Shown one piece after another: positions 52,004 to 61,236 of a stretch of 64,000 nucleotides of DNA. Within the stretch, counting starts at the first letter, position 1; the number at the start of each line of letters is the position of its first letter. The notes below the pieces were generated by a model. The model saw nothing but the letters and a program-made list of their open reading frames with translations. It was not told the origin of the DNA and did not search any database. The DNA comes from Okibacterium sp. HSC-33S16 (lineage in GTDB: Bacteria; Actinomycetota; Actinomycetes; Actinomycetales; Microbacteriaceae). The position numbers and the translations under genes are program-made. The stretch spans positions 124,001-188,000 of the forward strand of contig NZ_JALJZZ010000003.1 in assembly GCF_024171565.1 (NCBI RefSeq). Reading direction: 5' to 3'.

Positions 52004-53218
52004 TTAGGCCGCCGGGGCATCCAACAGCCGCCGCAGGTGGGCGCTCACAGCATCGTGCTCGATGAGGAAACCGTCGTGACCGAACGGCGAATGCAGCACA
52101 GCGGGTTCCCTTCCATCAATTCCGGTTCGGATGCCTGCAGCGATCCGCTGTTGCCCCTCAACGGGAAACAGCCGGTCAGAGTCGATTCCGAGCACGAGTG
52201 CCTGAGCGGTGACCCGGGCAAGAGCAGCATCGACTCCACCCCGATCGCGGCCGATGTCGTGGGAGTTCATCGCCTCGACGAGGGTGATGTAACTGTTGGC
52301 GTCGAACCGGCGGGTGAACTTGTTGCCGTGGAAGTCAATGTACGACTCGACGGCGAAGCGGCCGCCGGCGCCGAGCGGGCTGATGGAGGACTGCCAGCTG
52401 CGTTCGAACCGTTCGTTGAGCTCGGTGGGGCTGCGGTAGTTGAGCAGCGCCATCCGTCGGGCGAGGGCAAGACCGCGGTGCGGCCCGTCACCGTCACGGG
52501 CGTCGTAGTACGCCCCGCCGGCAAACAACGGGTCCATTCGGATCGCTTCGAGCTGCACTGAGTTGAGCGCAATCTGGTCGGCGGTTGTCAGCGGGGGAGC
52601 GGCGAGAACGGCGAGTCGCCCCACACGGTCCGGGAAGCCGACCGCCCACTCGAGGGCGTGCATGCCGCCCATTGAGCCACCGATGACCCCGGCCCAGCGC
52701 TCGATGCCGAGCGCATCGGCGAGGAGCACCTGCGCGCGAACCTGGTCGCGAACCGTGGTGAACGGGAACCGGGCCCCCCATTCCACACCGTCGGGCGCGA
52801 ACGACGCCGGCCCGGTGGAGCCCTGGCAGCCACCGAGCATGTTGGGAACAACGATGAACCACCGGTCGGTGTCGAGAGCCAGTCCGGGGCCGACGATTTC
52901 CTGCCACCAGCCGGCCGTGGGCTGGCCGGGTCCCGCGTCGCCGATGATGTGGCTGTCGCCCGTGAGTGCGTGGGCGACGAGGATGGCATTGGACCGGTCG
53001 GCGGCCAGGGTGCCGTGGGTTTCGTAGGCCAGTCGCACGTGCGGAACTGAGCCGCCGCGCTCGAACTCGAACGGGCCGAGCTCAGCAAACAGGCGGGCGC
53101 CGCGAGGGTCGCCGTCGCGCCAGGCTCCGGTAGCCGGTGGTTTGCCCAACACGTGCCTGGTGTCGGCCTCGGTGACAAAACGCGACGGGACTGTGTCTTC
53201 GGGTGTCTGCCAGTCCAT
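52004..53218 (-). CDS. metX: Homoserine O-acetyltransferase
   Basis: 404 residues from ATG 53218; the open frame upstream is unrelated. Alpha/beta hydrolase fold with the nucleophile in GGSMGGMHALEW near residue 155, catalytic Asp in GIDSDRLFP and His in SPFGHDGFLIEHD. It acetylates homoserine with acetyl-CoA, the first committed step to methionine by sulfhydrylation. metY, which uses the product, is 1 kb upstream in the same orientation, with a DUF2236 gene between. Confidence 0.94.
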   Translation of the reverse strand: MDWQTPEDTVPSRFVTEADTRHVLGKPPATGAWRDGDPRGARLFAELGPFEFERGGSVPHVRLAYETHGTLAADRSNAILVAHALTGDSHIIGDAGPGQPTAGWWQEIVGPGLALDTDRWFIVVPNMLGGCQGSTGPASFAPDGVEWGARFPFTTVRDQVRAQVLLADALGIERWAGVIGGSMGGMHALEWAVGFPDRVGRLAVLAAPPLTTADQIALNSVQLEAIRMDPLFAGGAYYDARDGDGPHRGLALARRMALLNYRSPTELNERFERSWQSSISPLGAGGRFAVESYIDFHGNKFTRRFDANSYITLVEAMNSHDIGRDRGGVDAALARVTAQALVLGIDSDRLFPVEGQQRIAAGIRTGIDGREPAVLHSPFGHDGFLIEHDAVSAHLRRLLDAPAA

Positions 53219-53247
53219 GAGTCCATTGTGCCGAACCGAATTGTCGG

Positions 53248-53269
53248 GGGCGCTCGTGTTACGACGCCC
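53248..53269 (-). terminator. Short hairpin between DUF2236 gene and metX
   Basis: GGGCG(c)TCGT and ACGACGCCC pair over loop GTT, 12 bp after the DUF2236 stop. It would separate that gene from metX. Confidence 0.45.
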
Positions 53270-53280
53270 ACCGGCTTCGG

Positions 53281-54177
53281 CTACACGGAGGCCCGGATCC
53301 GTGCGATTCGTCGGAGCGCTGCTTCTTCGGATGTCGACGATCGGCCCAGAATGCGTCGAACGAGACCCAGGACGATGCGAGTGGTGGTGACCGCCGGGAA
53401 CAGTGGCCGACGGAGTCCGAGAAGCTCCCGGTACTCGCGGGGAATCGAGGCGACGGCGCCAGCGAACAGGAGCCGGTACGCCGGCATGACGGCAGGAGAG
53501 AGTGGCGGGGTGCGGATGAAGCTGACGATTTCGCGGACCCGGTCGTCGCTCTTCAGCGTGCCGGCGGCGAGCACCGCGTGCAGTTGTGCGCGCAGTTCTG
53601 CGGCCGAGCGCGGAGGGGCTCCCACCCCGATGAGCGTCCCGGCCCGAGTCCACTCGTGAACGTAGGTGTCGGCACCACCGGGGATGCGCGAGCCCCAGAG
53701 TTCCTGGCAGCTGAGGAAGGAGTCGGTGAAGACGTTGTGTACCCAGGACAGCAGTTCGGGATCACCGGCGGAGTACTCCCGTGTGCGGCCGGCAGCGTCG
53801 ACGTAGGTTCCAGTCACCCGGGTGTGGAAGCGACGGACCCGCTCCGATTCCCGTTCCGCCGTGGCGGTGTCCGCGAACGTCACCGTCATCAGCCACTGGA
53901 TGGTGCCGGTCAGCCGGCCCAGCGGATCATCGCGGTAACGGGACCAGTCGTGGACGCCGGCCAGGGCTCCGGGGTGGAGAGCCTGCATCAGCAGGGAACG
54001 GATACCGGCCACCAGGGTCGGCAGTTCACCGTGAACGATCCACGACGCAGAGCCGGGTCCGAAGAACCCGGCGTCAGTGCCCTCCTCGAGCCGGTCGACC
54101 CAGGCCGGACGACCCTCGCTGTTTCCCGAGAGCGTGCTCAACAGGTGCGATCGCCATACGTCGGTTAGCCTCGTCAT
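53281..54177 (-). CDS. DUF2236 oxygenase-like protein (MpaB/latex-clearing family)
   Basis: 298 residues. ER/MpaB-type domain throughout, with GSASWIVHGELPTLVAGIRSLLMQALHPGALAGVHDWSRY at the start (cut: LLMQALHPGALAGV), and LSWVHNVFTDSFL carrying the conserved His. Fungal MpaB and Lcp oxygenases of this family bind heme b. The substrate in actinobacteria is unknown. It has its own leaderless promoter (TAGTCT, 6 nt) and hairpins on both sides, so it is an independent unit inside the met pair. Confidence 0.8.
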   Translation of the reverse strand: MTRLTDVWRSHLLSTLSGNSEGRPAWVDRLEEGTDAGFFGPGSASWIVHGELPTLVAGIRSLLMQALHPGALAGVHDWSRYRDDPLGRLTGTIQWLMTVTFADTATAERESERVRRFHTRVTGTYVDAAGRTREYSAGDPELLSWVHNVFTDSFLSCQELWGSRIPGGADTYVHEWTRAGTLIGVGAPPRSAAELRAQLHAVLAAGTLKSDDRVREIVSFIRTPPLSPAVMPAYRLLFAGAVASIPREYRELLGLRRPLFPAVTTTRIVLGLVRRILGRSSTSEEAALRRIARIRASV

Positions 54178-54183
54178 CGGGCG

Positions 54184-54189
54184 AGACTA
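54184..54189 (-). promoter_or_regulatory. -10 hexamer TAGTCT for the DUF2236 gene
   Basis: Six nt before ATG 54177. Confidence 0.5.
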
Positions 54190-54219
54190 ACCCGTGCTGC
54201 TGGGAGCGCGCCGCCTGCC

Positions 54220-54264
54220 AACGACACAGCGCCCGAGCCGGAGGGGCCGGGGCGCTGTGTCGTT
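54220..54264 (-). terminator. Terminator after metY
   Basis: A 15-bp perfect stem AACGACACAGCGCCC / GGGCGCTGTGTCGTT, 18 bp after the metY stop. Confidence 0.85.
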
Positions 54265-54282
54265 GTTCGGCGGATCGCAGTG

Positions 54283-55605
54283 TCAGGCGCGAGCGGCGTC
54301 GACGACCTTGCGCGCGGCTGCAAGCCCGTTTTCGAGGTCGGCCTTGAGGTCGGCCACGTTCTCGAGCCCGACCGACAGCCGCACAAGTCCCGGGGTCACT
54401 CCGGTGGTGAGCTGCTGCTCGGGGGTGAGCTGGGAGTGCGTGGTTGACGCGGGGTGGATCACCAGCGAGCGCACGTCACCGATGTTGGCGAGGTGGGAGA
54501 ACAGGCTCAGCGTGTTGACAAGTTCACGGCCGGCGTCGACGCCACCCTTGAGCTCAAAGCTGAGCACCGCACCGACACCCTTGGGCGCGTACTTGTTGGC
54601 TGCGGCGTACCACGGACTCGACGGCAGGCCCGAGTAGTTGACGCTCGCGATGTCGGGGTGGCCATCGAGCCACTCGGCGATCTCCTGGGCGTTCTGCACG
54701 TGGCGCTCGATGCGGAGCGACAGTGTTTCGATGCCCTGGATGAGCTGCCAGGCGCTCGCCGGGGCGATAGCCGCTCCGAGGTCGCGGAGCAACTGGACCC
54801 GTGCCTTGATGATGTAGGCGAGGCCGTCGCCAACCGCCGTGGTGTAGCTCGCGCCGTGGTACGACGGGTCGGGTTCGGTGAGTCCCGGGAACTTCTCCAC
54901 GTTCTTCGACCACTCGAAGGTTCCGCCGTCGACGATGGCACCACCGATGACGGTGCCGTGACCGCCGAGGAACTTCGTGGCGGAGTGCACGATAATGTCT
55001 GCGCCGTGCTCGAACGGGCGGATCAGGTACGGCGTTGCGATCGTATTGTCGACGATGAGCGGGATGCCTGCCTCGTGCGCGATGCTCGAGACCAGCGAAA
55101 TGTCGAGGATGTTGATCCTCGGGTTGCCAATGGTCTCCGCGAAGAATGCCTTGGTGTTCGGGCGGATCGCCCGGTGCCACTCGTCTGCGTCATCCTGGTC
55201 CTCGACGAAGGTCGTCTCGATGCCGAGCTTGGCCAGCGTGTACTTGAACAGGTTGTATGTTCCGCCGTAAATCGACGACGACGACACAATGTGGTCGCCC
55301 GCTTGGGCGATGTTGAGGATGGACGCGGTGGACGCGGCCTGGCCGGAGGCGAGGAGAAGGGCGCCGGTGCCCCCCTCGAGCGCGGCGAGGCGCTCTTCAA
55401 CAACAGCCTGGGTCGGGTTCTGGATGCGGGTGTAGATGTTGCCGAACTCGGCGAGCGCGAAGAGGTTCTTCGCGTGGTCGGCGCTGTCGAACACGTAACT
55501 TGTGGTCTGGTAGATCGGTGTTGCGCGCGCCTTCGTCGTGGGGTCCGGCGCTGCACCGGAGTGAATCTGCTTGGTTTCAAACTGCCAAGAAGCGGAATCG
55601 GCCAT
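54283..55605 (-). CDS. metY: O-acetylhomoserine sulfhydrylase
   Basis: 440 residues from ATG 55605. PLP-dependent Cys/Met metabolism family; the Schiff-base Lys lies in [11 protein letters not shown] near residue 215, with [14 protein letters not shown] at the substrate entrance and [22 protein letters not shown] (first part typical). It makes homocysteine from O-acetylhomoserine and sulfide. The frame stays open for 178 further codons upstream, but that part is antisense to the SDR gene. Confidence 0.95.
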   Translation of the reverse strand: MADSASWQFETKQIHSGAAPDPTTKARATPIYQTTSYVFDSADHAKNLFALAEFGNIYTRIQNPTQAVVEERLAALEGGTGALLLASGQAASTASILNIAQAGDHIVSSSSIYGGTYNLFKYTLAKLGIETTFVEDQDDADEWHRAIRPNTKAFFAETIGNPRINILDISLVSSIAHEAGIPLIVDNTIATPYLIRPFEHGADIIVHSATKFLGGHGTVIGGAIVDGGTFEWSKNVEKFPGLTEPDPSYHGASYTTAVGDGLAYIIKARVQLLRDLGAAIAPASAWQLIQGIETLSLRIERHVQNAQEIAEWLDGHPDIASVNYSGLPSSPWYAAANKYAPKGVGAVLSFELKGGVDAGRELVNTLSLFSHLANIGDVRSLVIHPASTTHSQLTPEQQLTTGVTPGLVRLSVGLENVADLKADLENGLAAARKVVDAARA

Positions 55606-55716
55606 GAGAAGCTCATTTCGGGTAGGGGAACGGGTGCGGATGCCGTCGTTCTTCGAGACTAGGCACCGCGTCATCTCGACACAATGTCCGTGAAATATGG
55701 CGTAACCATTGCGCTC

Positions 55717-55722
55717 TAGGCT
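55717..55722 (+). promoter_or_regulatory. -10 hexamer TAGGCT for the SDR gene
   Basis: Seven nt before ATG 55730. Confidence 0.5.
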
Positions 55723-55729
55723 GGATTTC

Positions 55730-56509
55730 ATGACGACACAACGCGCAGTGGTGACCGGGGCAAGTTCAGGGATCGGAGAGGCCACCGTTCGGCTGTTCCG
55801 GAGCCGAGGGTGGGACGTGGTCGGGGTTGCCCGTCGCGCCGATCGGTTGAACGCGCTCGCCGCTGAGACCGGTGCCCAGGTGGTGGTTGCTGACGTGACC
55901 GTGCAGGCAGATGTGGATCGTCTCCGCGACGAGGTGGCGGCATCCGGTGGGGCAGACGTTCTGATCTGCAATGCGGGTGGTGCGTTTGGGATGGACAGTG
56001 TTGAAGCGAGCTCGGCCGAGGACTGGGCGAAGATGTTCGACGTCAACGTGCTCGGGACGAAGCGGGTCATTTCGGCGCTGTTGCCGGTGCTGCGCTCGAG
56101 CGTGACGGCTCCGGATGCGGCGTCCATCGTCGGCGTCACATCGATCGCCGGTCACGTCGCCTACGAGGGAGGCGGGGGATACAACGCGGCCAAGTTTGCC
56201 GAACGCGCGCTGTTCTCGGTGCTTCGGCTGGAGCTCGCCGGCGAACCGATTCGGGTGATCGAGGTCGCCCCGGGAATGGTGCACACCGAAGAGTTCTCGC
56301 TCGTGCGTTTCGGCGGCGACCAGGAACGGGCCGACGCGGTGTACGACAACGTTCCCGACCCGCTCGTGGCCGAGGATATCGCCGAGGCGATCGTGCACGC
56401 CGTTGAGCTGCCGGCGCGCGTGAACATCGACTCGATCACCGTCAAGCCGGTTGCCCAGGCTGCGCCGCACAAGGTGATCAAGGGTGAACTCCGGATGAAA
56501 CAGGCCTGA
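55730..56509 (+). CDS. Short-chain dehydrogenase/reductase (YdfG-like)
   Basis: 259 residues. NADP-binding GASSGIG with Arg residues after it (RSRG, RRADR), the CNAGG loop, catalytic Ser in VTSIAGH and YNAAK. Classical SDR, closest in pattern to the serine/3-hydroxy-acid dehydrogenases of the YdfG type. Substrate not deducible. Stand-alone transcript. Confidence 0.9.
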   Translation: MTTQRAVVTGASSGIGEATVRLFRSRGWDVVGVARRADRLNALAAETGAQVVVADVTVQADVDRLRDEVAASGGADVLICNAGGAFGMDSVEASSAEDWAKMFDVNVLGTKRVISALLPVLRSSVTAPDAASIVGVTSIAGHVAYEGGGGYNAAKFAERALFSVLRLELAGEPIRVIEVAPGMVHTEEFSLVRFGGDQERADAVYDNVPDPLVAEDIAEAIVHAVELPARVNIDSITVKPVAQAAPHKVIKGELRMKQA

Positions 56510-56522
56510 GCCGGGCACCTGC

Positions 56523-56528
56523 TAGCGT
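56523..56528 (+). promoter_or_regulatory. -10 hexamer TAGCGT for the phosphotransferase gene
   Basis: Six nt before ATG 56535. Confidence 0.5.
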
Positions 56529-56534
56529 TCCGGC

Positions 56535-57278
56535 ATGGCGACCAGCGGAATCGAGCTTGACGGCGGCAACATGAACCGGGTGGTGCGCATCGGTGACACG
56601 GTGCAGCGAGTCGCGGGGCCGTGGACGCCCACCGTGCACCGCTACCTGCGCTATCTCGAGCGGAACGGGATCGACTGGGCGCCCCGGCCGATCCGGGCCG
56701 ACGATGACGTCGAGGTGCTGAGCTTCATTGACGGGAACGTTCCGTTGTACCCGCTGCCCAGTTGGATCTGGGACGACGACGTGCTCATCGATGGAGCGAA
56801 GCGGTTGCGCCAGTTGCACGACGCGTCGATCGGTTTCGGCCTCGACGGCGCGTTGTGGCAGTCACCGACGAAGGTGCCGTCCGAAGTGATCTGCCACAAC
56901 GACTTTGCCCCACACAACCTCGCCTTTGCGCCGGACGGGTCCATCATGGGCGCCATCGACTTTGACATGTGCTCGCCGGGTCCGCGGTTGTGGGACCTCG
57001 CCTACTTCGCCACCCGCGCGTGTCCGCTCACGCAGGACCCGCCGGAGGGCGCCCCGGGGATGGACGACGCCCAGCGTCGCGTCGAACTGATGTTGAAGTC
57101 TTATGGAACGGATGCCACGTGGCGCGACATCCTGCGGGTCGCCGCCACGCGGCTGTGGGACCTCGCCGAGATGTCCCTCGACAAAGCGGAAGAACTGTTC
57201 AGGCCCCAGTTGCGCGCCGAGGCCGTCGTCTACGAGCGGGACGCAGAGTTTTTGTCGTCCCTGCTCAAAAGTGAGTGA
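56535..57278 (+). CDS. APH-family phosphotransferase
   Basis: 247 residues. Kinase-like fold with the catalytic loop ICHNDFAPHNLAF (H-x-D-x4-N) and the metal-binding GAIDFDMCSPGPRLWDLAY. The N-terminal ATP-binding lobe is short. Family members phosphorylate aminoglycosides, choline or other small alcohols; no resistance phenotype can be inferred. The last 14 bp overlap the convergent Eis-like gene. Confidence 0.85.
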   Translation: MATSGIELDGGNMNRVVRIGDTVQRVAGPWTPTVHRYLRYLERNGIDWAPRPIRADDDVEVLSFIDGNVPLYPLPSWIWDDDVLIDGAKRLRQLHDASIGFGLDGALWQSPTKVPSEVICHNDFAPHNLAFAPDGSIMGAIDFDMCSPGPRLWDLAYFATRACPLTQDPPEGAPGMDDAQRRVELMLKSYGTDATWRDILRVAATRLWDLAEMSLDKAEELFRPQLRAEAVVYERDAEFLSSLLKSE

Positions 57279-58554
57279 TGCCGTAGACCGGTCCGTCTGA
57301 GGCGAGCAGCGTGCGAAGCCGGCCGGCCGCACCCGGGCGGTGTTCGACCAGCTGACCCGCGGCCCGGAGGACAACGGGATCGGCGCCACCGAGGTAGAGC
57401 GAACCCAGCACCCAGGCGTCGCACTCAAGGTCGGGATTCGCGCCGTCTGCTCGCTCGACGTGCGCCGCGGCATCCGCAATGGAAATTCTGAACGTGCCAG
57501 CGGCGAATCCGAGTTCGTCGATGACGCGCAGCACAATCTCGCCGTCGCTGAGGTACGGTCGCGCCTGAAGGGCGGCGATCGGGTCGAGGATGCGCAGCCA
57601 CACCCAGTCTTCGGCACCGGTCACCGTCACGAGTCGAGGGTCGGCGAGAGCCCACGCCAGTGGATTGTCGATCCGGCCGGCGCGCCAGCTGACCGTGTCG
57701 ATGAGGTCGATTGAGGCGAGGTACTGCCACAGGCCCAGGTAGGCGTTGTCGTCGACTGCGACCAGGTCGACGACCTCGATGGAGCGGTTCTGTCCCTCCC
57801 AGTTGGTCTTATAGGAGACGAAGCCGTCGATGTCGCCTGCGGTGTCGAAGTGCACTGCCGCCCGAATGGCGGGGTCTTCGGCGCCGGTGTAGTCGGTGAG
57901 CCCCGAGATGCGCTCCCAGATGCCAACGTGGCGTTCGACCGAGCCGGTTTGGCGGGCGTGGAACGCCGCAAAGATGGCGGGGCCGAGTGTGACCAGCTCG
58001 CGTGCGTCAATCCACTCGGCGGATCCGGTTGGGGTGGTCAAAAGACGGAAACGCGCGTCGGTTGCCACCGTGATGCCGTGGGCCCAGGTCGCCGGTCCGA
58101 ATCCGAACCGACGATAGATCGTGGCCTCGGATGCCGTCAGTGCGGCAATCGGAAGGCCCGCCTGATGGGCGCGCGTAAGGCTGTCGGTCATCATCGTCCG
58201 GAGGAGCCCCTTGCGGCGATGAGTCGGCCGGACCGTGACTGAGGAGATGAGGTGGGATGGCACGAGGCGGCCAGCACCGACGTTGATCGTCTTCTCGAAT
58301 GAGGCGAAGGTGGCGACCGGATATTCGGCGGGCAGCGACGGCTCGCGGCGGACGGGAGGATAGGCGCCGGTGAGGAGCTGGTCGTCCGTTGCCAGGCGCG
58401 TTGCCATGCGATTGGCGAAATCGTCGGTCAGTCGAGCCCCGTGAAAGCCCTGGGTCTCGGCCTGCACCCAGCCGGCGGTTTCGCCAGAGGCACCGTTGGC
58501 CGTCGATGTCGCGGGAAATGTGCGGATGTCGTAGTCGTCGTTGAGAGTGCTCAC
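57265..58554 (-). CDS. Eis-like GNAT N-acetyltransferase with C-terminal SCP2 domain
   Basis: 429 residues from GTG 58554, set by TACGGT 6 nt upstream. Two GNAT folds (residues ~15-290; acetyl-CoA loop SSVTVRPTHRRKGLLRTMM, then EATIYRRFGFGPAT) and a sterol-carrier-like C-terminal domain ending GPVYGITHF with the C-terminal carboxylate that acts as a general acid/base in Eis. Mycobacterial Eis acetylates several amines of aminoglycosides and host proteins; natural substrates of actinobacterial homologues are mostly unknown. Confidence 0.87.
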   Translation of the reverse strand: MSTLNDDYDIRTFPATSTANGASGETAGWVQAETQGFHGARLTDDFANRMATRLATDDQLLTGAYPPVRREPSLPAEYPVATFASFEKTINVGAGRLVPSHLISSVTVRPTHRRKGLLRTMMTDSLTRAHQAGLPIAALTASEATIYRRFGFGPATWAHGITVATDARFRLLTTPTGSAEWIDARELVTLGPAIFAAFHARQTGSVERHVGIWERISGLTDYTGAEDPAIRAAVHFDTAGDIDGFVSYKTNWEGQNRSIEVVDLVAVDDNAYLGLWQYLASIDLIDTVSWRAGRIDNPLAWALADPRLVTVTGAEDWVWLRILDPIAALQARPYLSDGEIVLRVIDELGFAAGTFRISIADAAAHVERADGANPDLECDAWVLGSLYLGGADPVVLRAAGQLVEHRPGAAGRLRTLLASDGPVYGITHF

Positions 58555-58560
58555 TCATCC

Positions 58561-58566
58561 ACCGTA
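58561..58566 (-). promoter_or_regulatory. -10 hexamer TACGGT for the Eis-like gene
   Basis: Six nt before GTG 58554; divergent with the next promoter. Confidence 0.45.
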
Positions 58567-58619
58567 GCGAAGGGTCCTGACCGGCGGCCGGGCCGGAGCG
58601 ACGGGCGAGAGGAGTCAGG

Positions 58620-58625
58620 TACCGT
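58620..58625 (+). promoter_or_regulatory. -10 hexamer TACCGT for the phosphoribosyltransferase gene
   Basis: Six nt before ATG 58632. Confidence 0.45.
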
Positions 58626-58631
58626 AATTTC

Positions 58632-59147
58632 ATGACACCTCCGGTTCAGACCGACATCCCAGTACCCGTTCCCGATCGCGAGGTCCTGAGCTGGGGCGAC
58701 TTCGGCACCGCCTCACGGGAGCTGGCGCACACCGTTCTCGCCTCCGGCTTCGACGCCGACATTGTGGTGGCAATTGCCCGGGGCGGACTCCTGCTCGCCG
58801 GCTCCATTTCCTACGCGCTCGGCACGAAGAACTGCGGCAGCATCAACGTCGAGTTCTACACCGGCGTGGATGAACGGCTCCCTGAACCCGTCTTACTGGC
58901 GCCACTGCTCGACGCTCCCGCCCTCGGCGGTAGAAACGTGCTGCTCGTCGACGACGTGTCTGACTCGGGGCGCACGCTCGCCCTCGTGGTTGGCCTGCTC
59001 GAGGAACACGGTGCAACGGTTCGCACCGTCACCCTGTACTCAAAGCCGCGGACGGTGCTCGAACCCGACTACGTCTGGCGTCGAACCGACAAGTGGATCA
59101 CCTTCCCGTGGTCGGCGCTGCCGCCCGTCACCGTCGACGCGCCGTAG
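58632..59147 (+). CDS. Type I phosphoribosyltransferase
   Basis: 171 residues. PRPP-binding loop VLLVDDVSDSGRTL near residue 97 and the preceding VVAIARGGLLLAG strand place it in the purine/xanthine phosphoribosyltransferase group. It may salvage a nucleobase; which one is unclear. Its TAG stop forms the first half of the -10 TAGGCT of the next gene. Confidence 0.85.
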   Translation: MTPPVQTDIPVPVPDREVLSWGDFGTASRELAHTVLASGFDADIVVAIARGGLLLAGSISYALGTKNCGSINVEFYTGVDERLPEPVLLAPLLDAPALGGRNVLLVDDVSDSGRTLALVVGLLEEHGATVRTVTLYSKPRTVLEPDYVWRRTDKWITFPWSALPPVTVDAP

Positions 59148-59150
59148 GCT
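59145..59150 (+). promoter_or_regulatory. -10 hexamer TAGGCT for the S51 peptidase gene
   Basis: Six nt before ATG 59157; its TAG is the stop codon of the upstream gene. Confidence 0.5.
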
Positions 59151-59156
59151 CGACGT

Positions 59157-59882
59157 ATGAGTGTGCACCTGGTTGGCGGCGGTTGGTCCGAGTCCCTGAA
59201 CCCCGCCGTTTACGAACTGTTCATTGCCGAGGCGGCCGCCCGCGCTGCAGCCGAGTCGTTTGAGGGGGAGCCCCGCATCGCCGTGATCGTCGTGCGCGAC
59301 GGCGACGCCGCAGACCACGCCGCGAAGCTGATCGAGGCGGCGTCGGGCGCCGGCGCATTCGAACCGGTCATCACCGGCCTGACCCACGGAGACGTTGCGA
59401 CGACGGCAGCGCTCGCCGAAGTGCACGGCATCCTCATCGGTGGGGGCCTGACGCCGGCATACCTCGAAAGTCTTTCGCCCGTGTTCGGTGAGATCCGGCG
59501 GCTCGTTGCCTCCGGGACGCCGTACCTCGGCTTCTCGGCAGGGTCCTCGATCGCCGCAGAACGCGCCATCGTCGGCGGTTGGCGCATCGGGGGCGTCGAG
59601 GTCAGCCCGAAGGCCGGATCGGAGGACCTCGACGAGGTCACCGTGAAGAACGGCATTGGCCTCCTCGACATCTCGGTCGACGTGCACGCCGTCCAGTGGG
59701 GCAGCCTCTCCCGGCTGATCGCTGCGACCGAAGCGGGCCTTGTCGACGGCGGCGTCGCCATCGACGAGAACACCGCTTTCGTGGTGGGTGAAGGCGCGCT
59801 TCGCGTTGTCGGTGCCGGAAGCGTGTGGCAGGTGCTGTCCACCGACGGTGGCGTTCGCGTTTCGTCACTCGCGGCCGGATGA
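59157..59882 (+). CDS. Peptidase S51-like (dipeptidase E/cyanophycinase-type) protein
   Basis: 241 residues. The nucleophile elbow GFSAGSSIA near residue 125, [12 protein letters not shown] and the later DVHAVQWGS with a candidate His match the S51 fold, which relates to class I glutamine amidotransferases. Members cleave aspartyl dipeptides. The 4-bp overlap with ung looks like operon packing rather than functional linkage. Confidence 0.83.
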   Translation: MSVHLVGGGWSESLNPAVYELFIAEAAARAAAESFEGEPRIAVIVVRDGDAADHAAKLIEAASGAGAFEPVITGLTHGDVATTAALAEVHGILIGGGLTPAYLESLSPVFGEIRRLVASGTPYLGFSAGSSIAAERAIVGGWRIGGVEVSPKAGSEDLDEVTVKNGIGLLDISVDVHAVQWGSLSRLIAATEAGLVDGGVAIDENTAFVVGEGALRVVGAGSVWQVLSTDGGVRVSSLAAG

Positions 59883-60583
59883 CCTTCGACCTCAGCGACC
59901 TGACGGCCCGCGGCGAGATTGACCCGGGGTGGGCCGATGCGCTCGCCCCGGTTCAACCCGAGCTGTTCGCTCTGGCCGAGTTCCTCGACGCCGAAACCGA
60001 CAACGGGCGGGGGTTCCTTCCCGCCGCCGAGAATGTGTTGCGGGCATTCCGGACGCCGCTCGACAGCGTGCGCGTCCTGATCCTCGGGCAGGATCCGTAC
60101 CCGACACCGGGACACCCAATCGGACTGTCATTCGCCGCCGATCCGCATGTGCGGCCGCTTCCGCGGAGTCTCGTCAACATCTACCGCGAGCTCAACGACG
60201 ACCTCGGTATTCCGCCCGCCGAGTCCGGTGACCTCAGCCCCTGGACCCAGCGGGGTGTCCTTTTGCTCAACCGGGTGCTCACCGTCGCGCCCGGAGCGGC
60301 CGGATCCCACCGACGAAAGGGCTGGGAGACCGTGACGGACTGCGCCATCACGGCGCTCGCCGAACGGGAGGCGCCACTCGTGTCGATCCTCTGGGGTCGT
60401 GACGCGCAGATGCTCGCGCCGCTGCTCGGGCCGACCCCGCGGATCGAGAGCGTGCACCCGAGCCCGCTGTCTGCGTCGCGCGGTTTCTTCGGTTCACGGC
60501 CATTTTCCCGTGCAAACGAACTGCTCGAGGAGCAGGGTGCAGAACCGATCGATTGGCGACTGGAGTCACCAACGCTCTGGTGA
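59879..60583 (+). CDS. ung: Uracil-DNA glycosylase, family 1
   Basis: 234 residues from ATG 59879 (ATGA overlap with the upstream gene). The water-activating Asp is in [17 protein letters not shown], and the minor-groove loop [14 protein letters not shown] carries the catalytic His. It removes uracil from DNA at the first step of base-excision repair. The common GQDPYH is here GQDPYP, as in other actinobacterial enzymes. Confidence 0.95.
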   Translation: MTFDLSDLTARGEIDPGWADALAPVQPELFALAEFLDAETDNGRGFLPAAENVLRAFRTPLDSVRVLILGQDPYPTPGHPIGLSFAADPHVRPLPRSLVNIYRELNDDLGIPPAESGDLSPWTQRGVLLLNRVLTVAPGAAGSHRRKGWETVTDCAITALAEREAPLVSILWGRDAQMLAPLLGPTPRIESVHPSPLSASRGFFGSRPFSRANELLEEQGAEPIDWRLESPTLW

Positions 60584-60645
60584 TCGAGGCGATGCATCCG
60601 GGGCCGCGAGCGCGACAACGAAACATGATCGCCACATCCGTCACT

Positions 60646-60651
60646 TACTCT
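60646..60651 (+). promoter_or_regulatory. -10 hexamer TACTCT for the GNAT gene
   Basis: Six nt before GTG 60658. Confidence 0.5.
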
Positions 60652-60657
60652 TGATTC

Positions 60658-61236
60658 GTGCTTGAAGAGGAATACCAGCCCCGCCGTCAATTGCCACCGC
60701 ACCTGCGGAAGAAGCCCGAGCCTGAGGCGCCGTTTAGCTACACGATTCGTGAAGCGCGGCCCGAGGATCTGCCGTACGTGCGGGAGATCTACAACTACTA
60801 CGTGGTGAACAGCGTGGTGACGTTCGATGAAGACAAGATGTCGCTCGCGAAGTGGAAGGCCAAGTTTGCGCATTTGACCAAGCTGAAACTTCCGTTCATC
60901 GTCGCGGAGTCGCCGAACGGTGACATTCTCGGTTACGCGCTGGTGTCGCCCTGGAAGGACAAGCGGGCGTACCGCTACACCGTCGAGAACTCGATCTACC
61001 TGGGCCCGGCCTCAACCGGCAAGGGGCTGGGGCGGGTGCTCCTCGGCGAACTGATCGATCGGTCGAAGCAGGCAGGTCTCAAGGAGATCCTCGCGGTGAT
61101 CAGCGACAAAGGCGCCGAAGGGTCGATCGTGCTGCACGAGTCGTATGGATTCGTGGAGATCGGGCGGATGGGACGGGTCGGCTTCAAGTTCGAGCGTTGG
61201 CTCGGCACTGTTCTCCTGCAGAAATCGCTCAAGTAA
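60658..61236 (+). CDS. GNAT acetyltransferase (phosphinothricin-acetyltransferase-like)
   Basis: 192 residues from a leaderless GTG. A basic, Pro-rich N-terminal tail of 25 residues precedes the GNAT domain (IREARPEDLPYVREIYNYYV; YLGPASTGKGLGRVLLGELI acetyl-CoA loop; HESYGFVEIG). Resembles Pat/bar-type amine acetyltransferases acting on methionine sulfoximine-like compounds. The substrate is inferred only by resemblance. The following gene begins directly after its stop. Confidence 0.85.
   Translation: MLEEEYQPRRQLPPHLRKKPEPEAPFSYTIREARPEDLPYVREIYNYYVVNSVVTFDEDKMSLAKWKAKFAHLTKLKLPFIVAESPNGDILGYALVSPWKDKRAYRYTVENSIYLGPASTGKGLGRVLLGELIDRSKQAGLKEILAVISDKGAEGSIVLHESYGFVEIGRMGRVGFKFERWLGTVLLQKSLK

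Noticed and set aside
52004-53653. 549-residue version of metX
   Set aside because: The N-terminal extension is antisense to the DUF2236 gene; MetX-like sequence begins at 53218.
55606-55729. SAM riboswitch before metY
   Set aside because: I found no SAM-I, SAM-II or SAM-IV core in this 124-bp region; a covariance-model search would be decisive.
54283-56139. 618-residue version of metY
   Set aside because: The extra 178 codons are antisense to the SDR gene and lack family similarity; the true start is ATG 55605.
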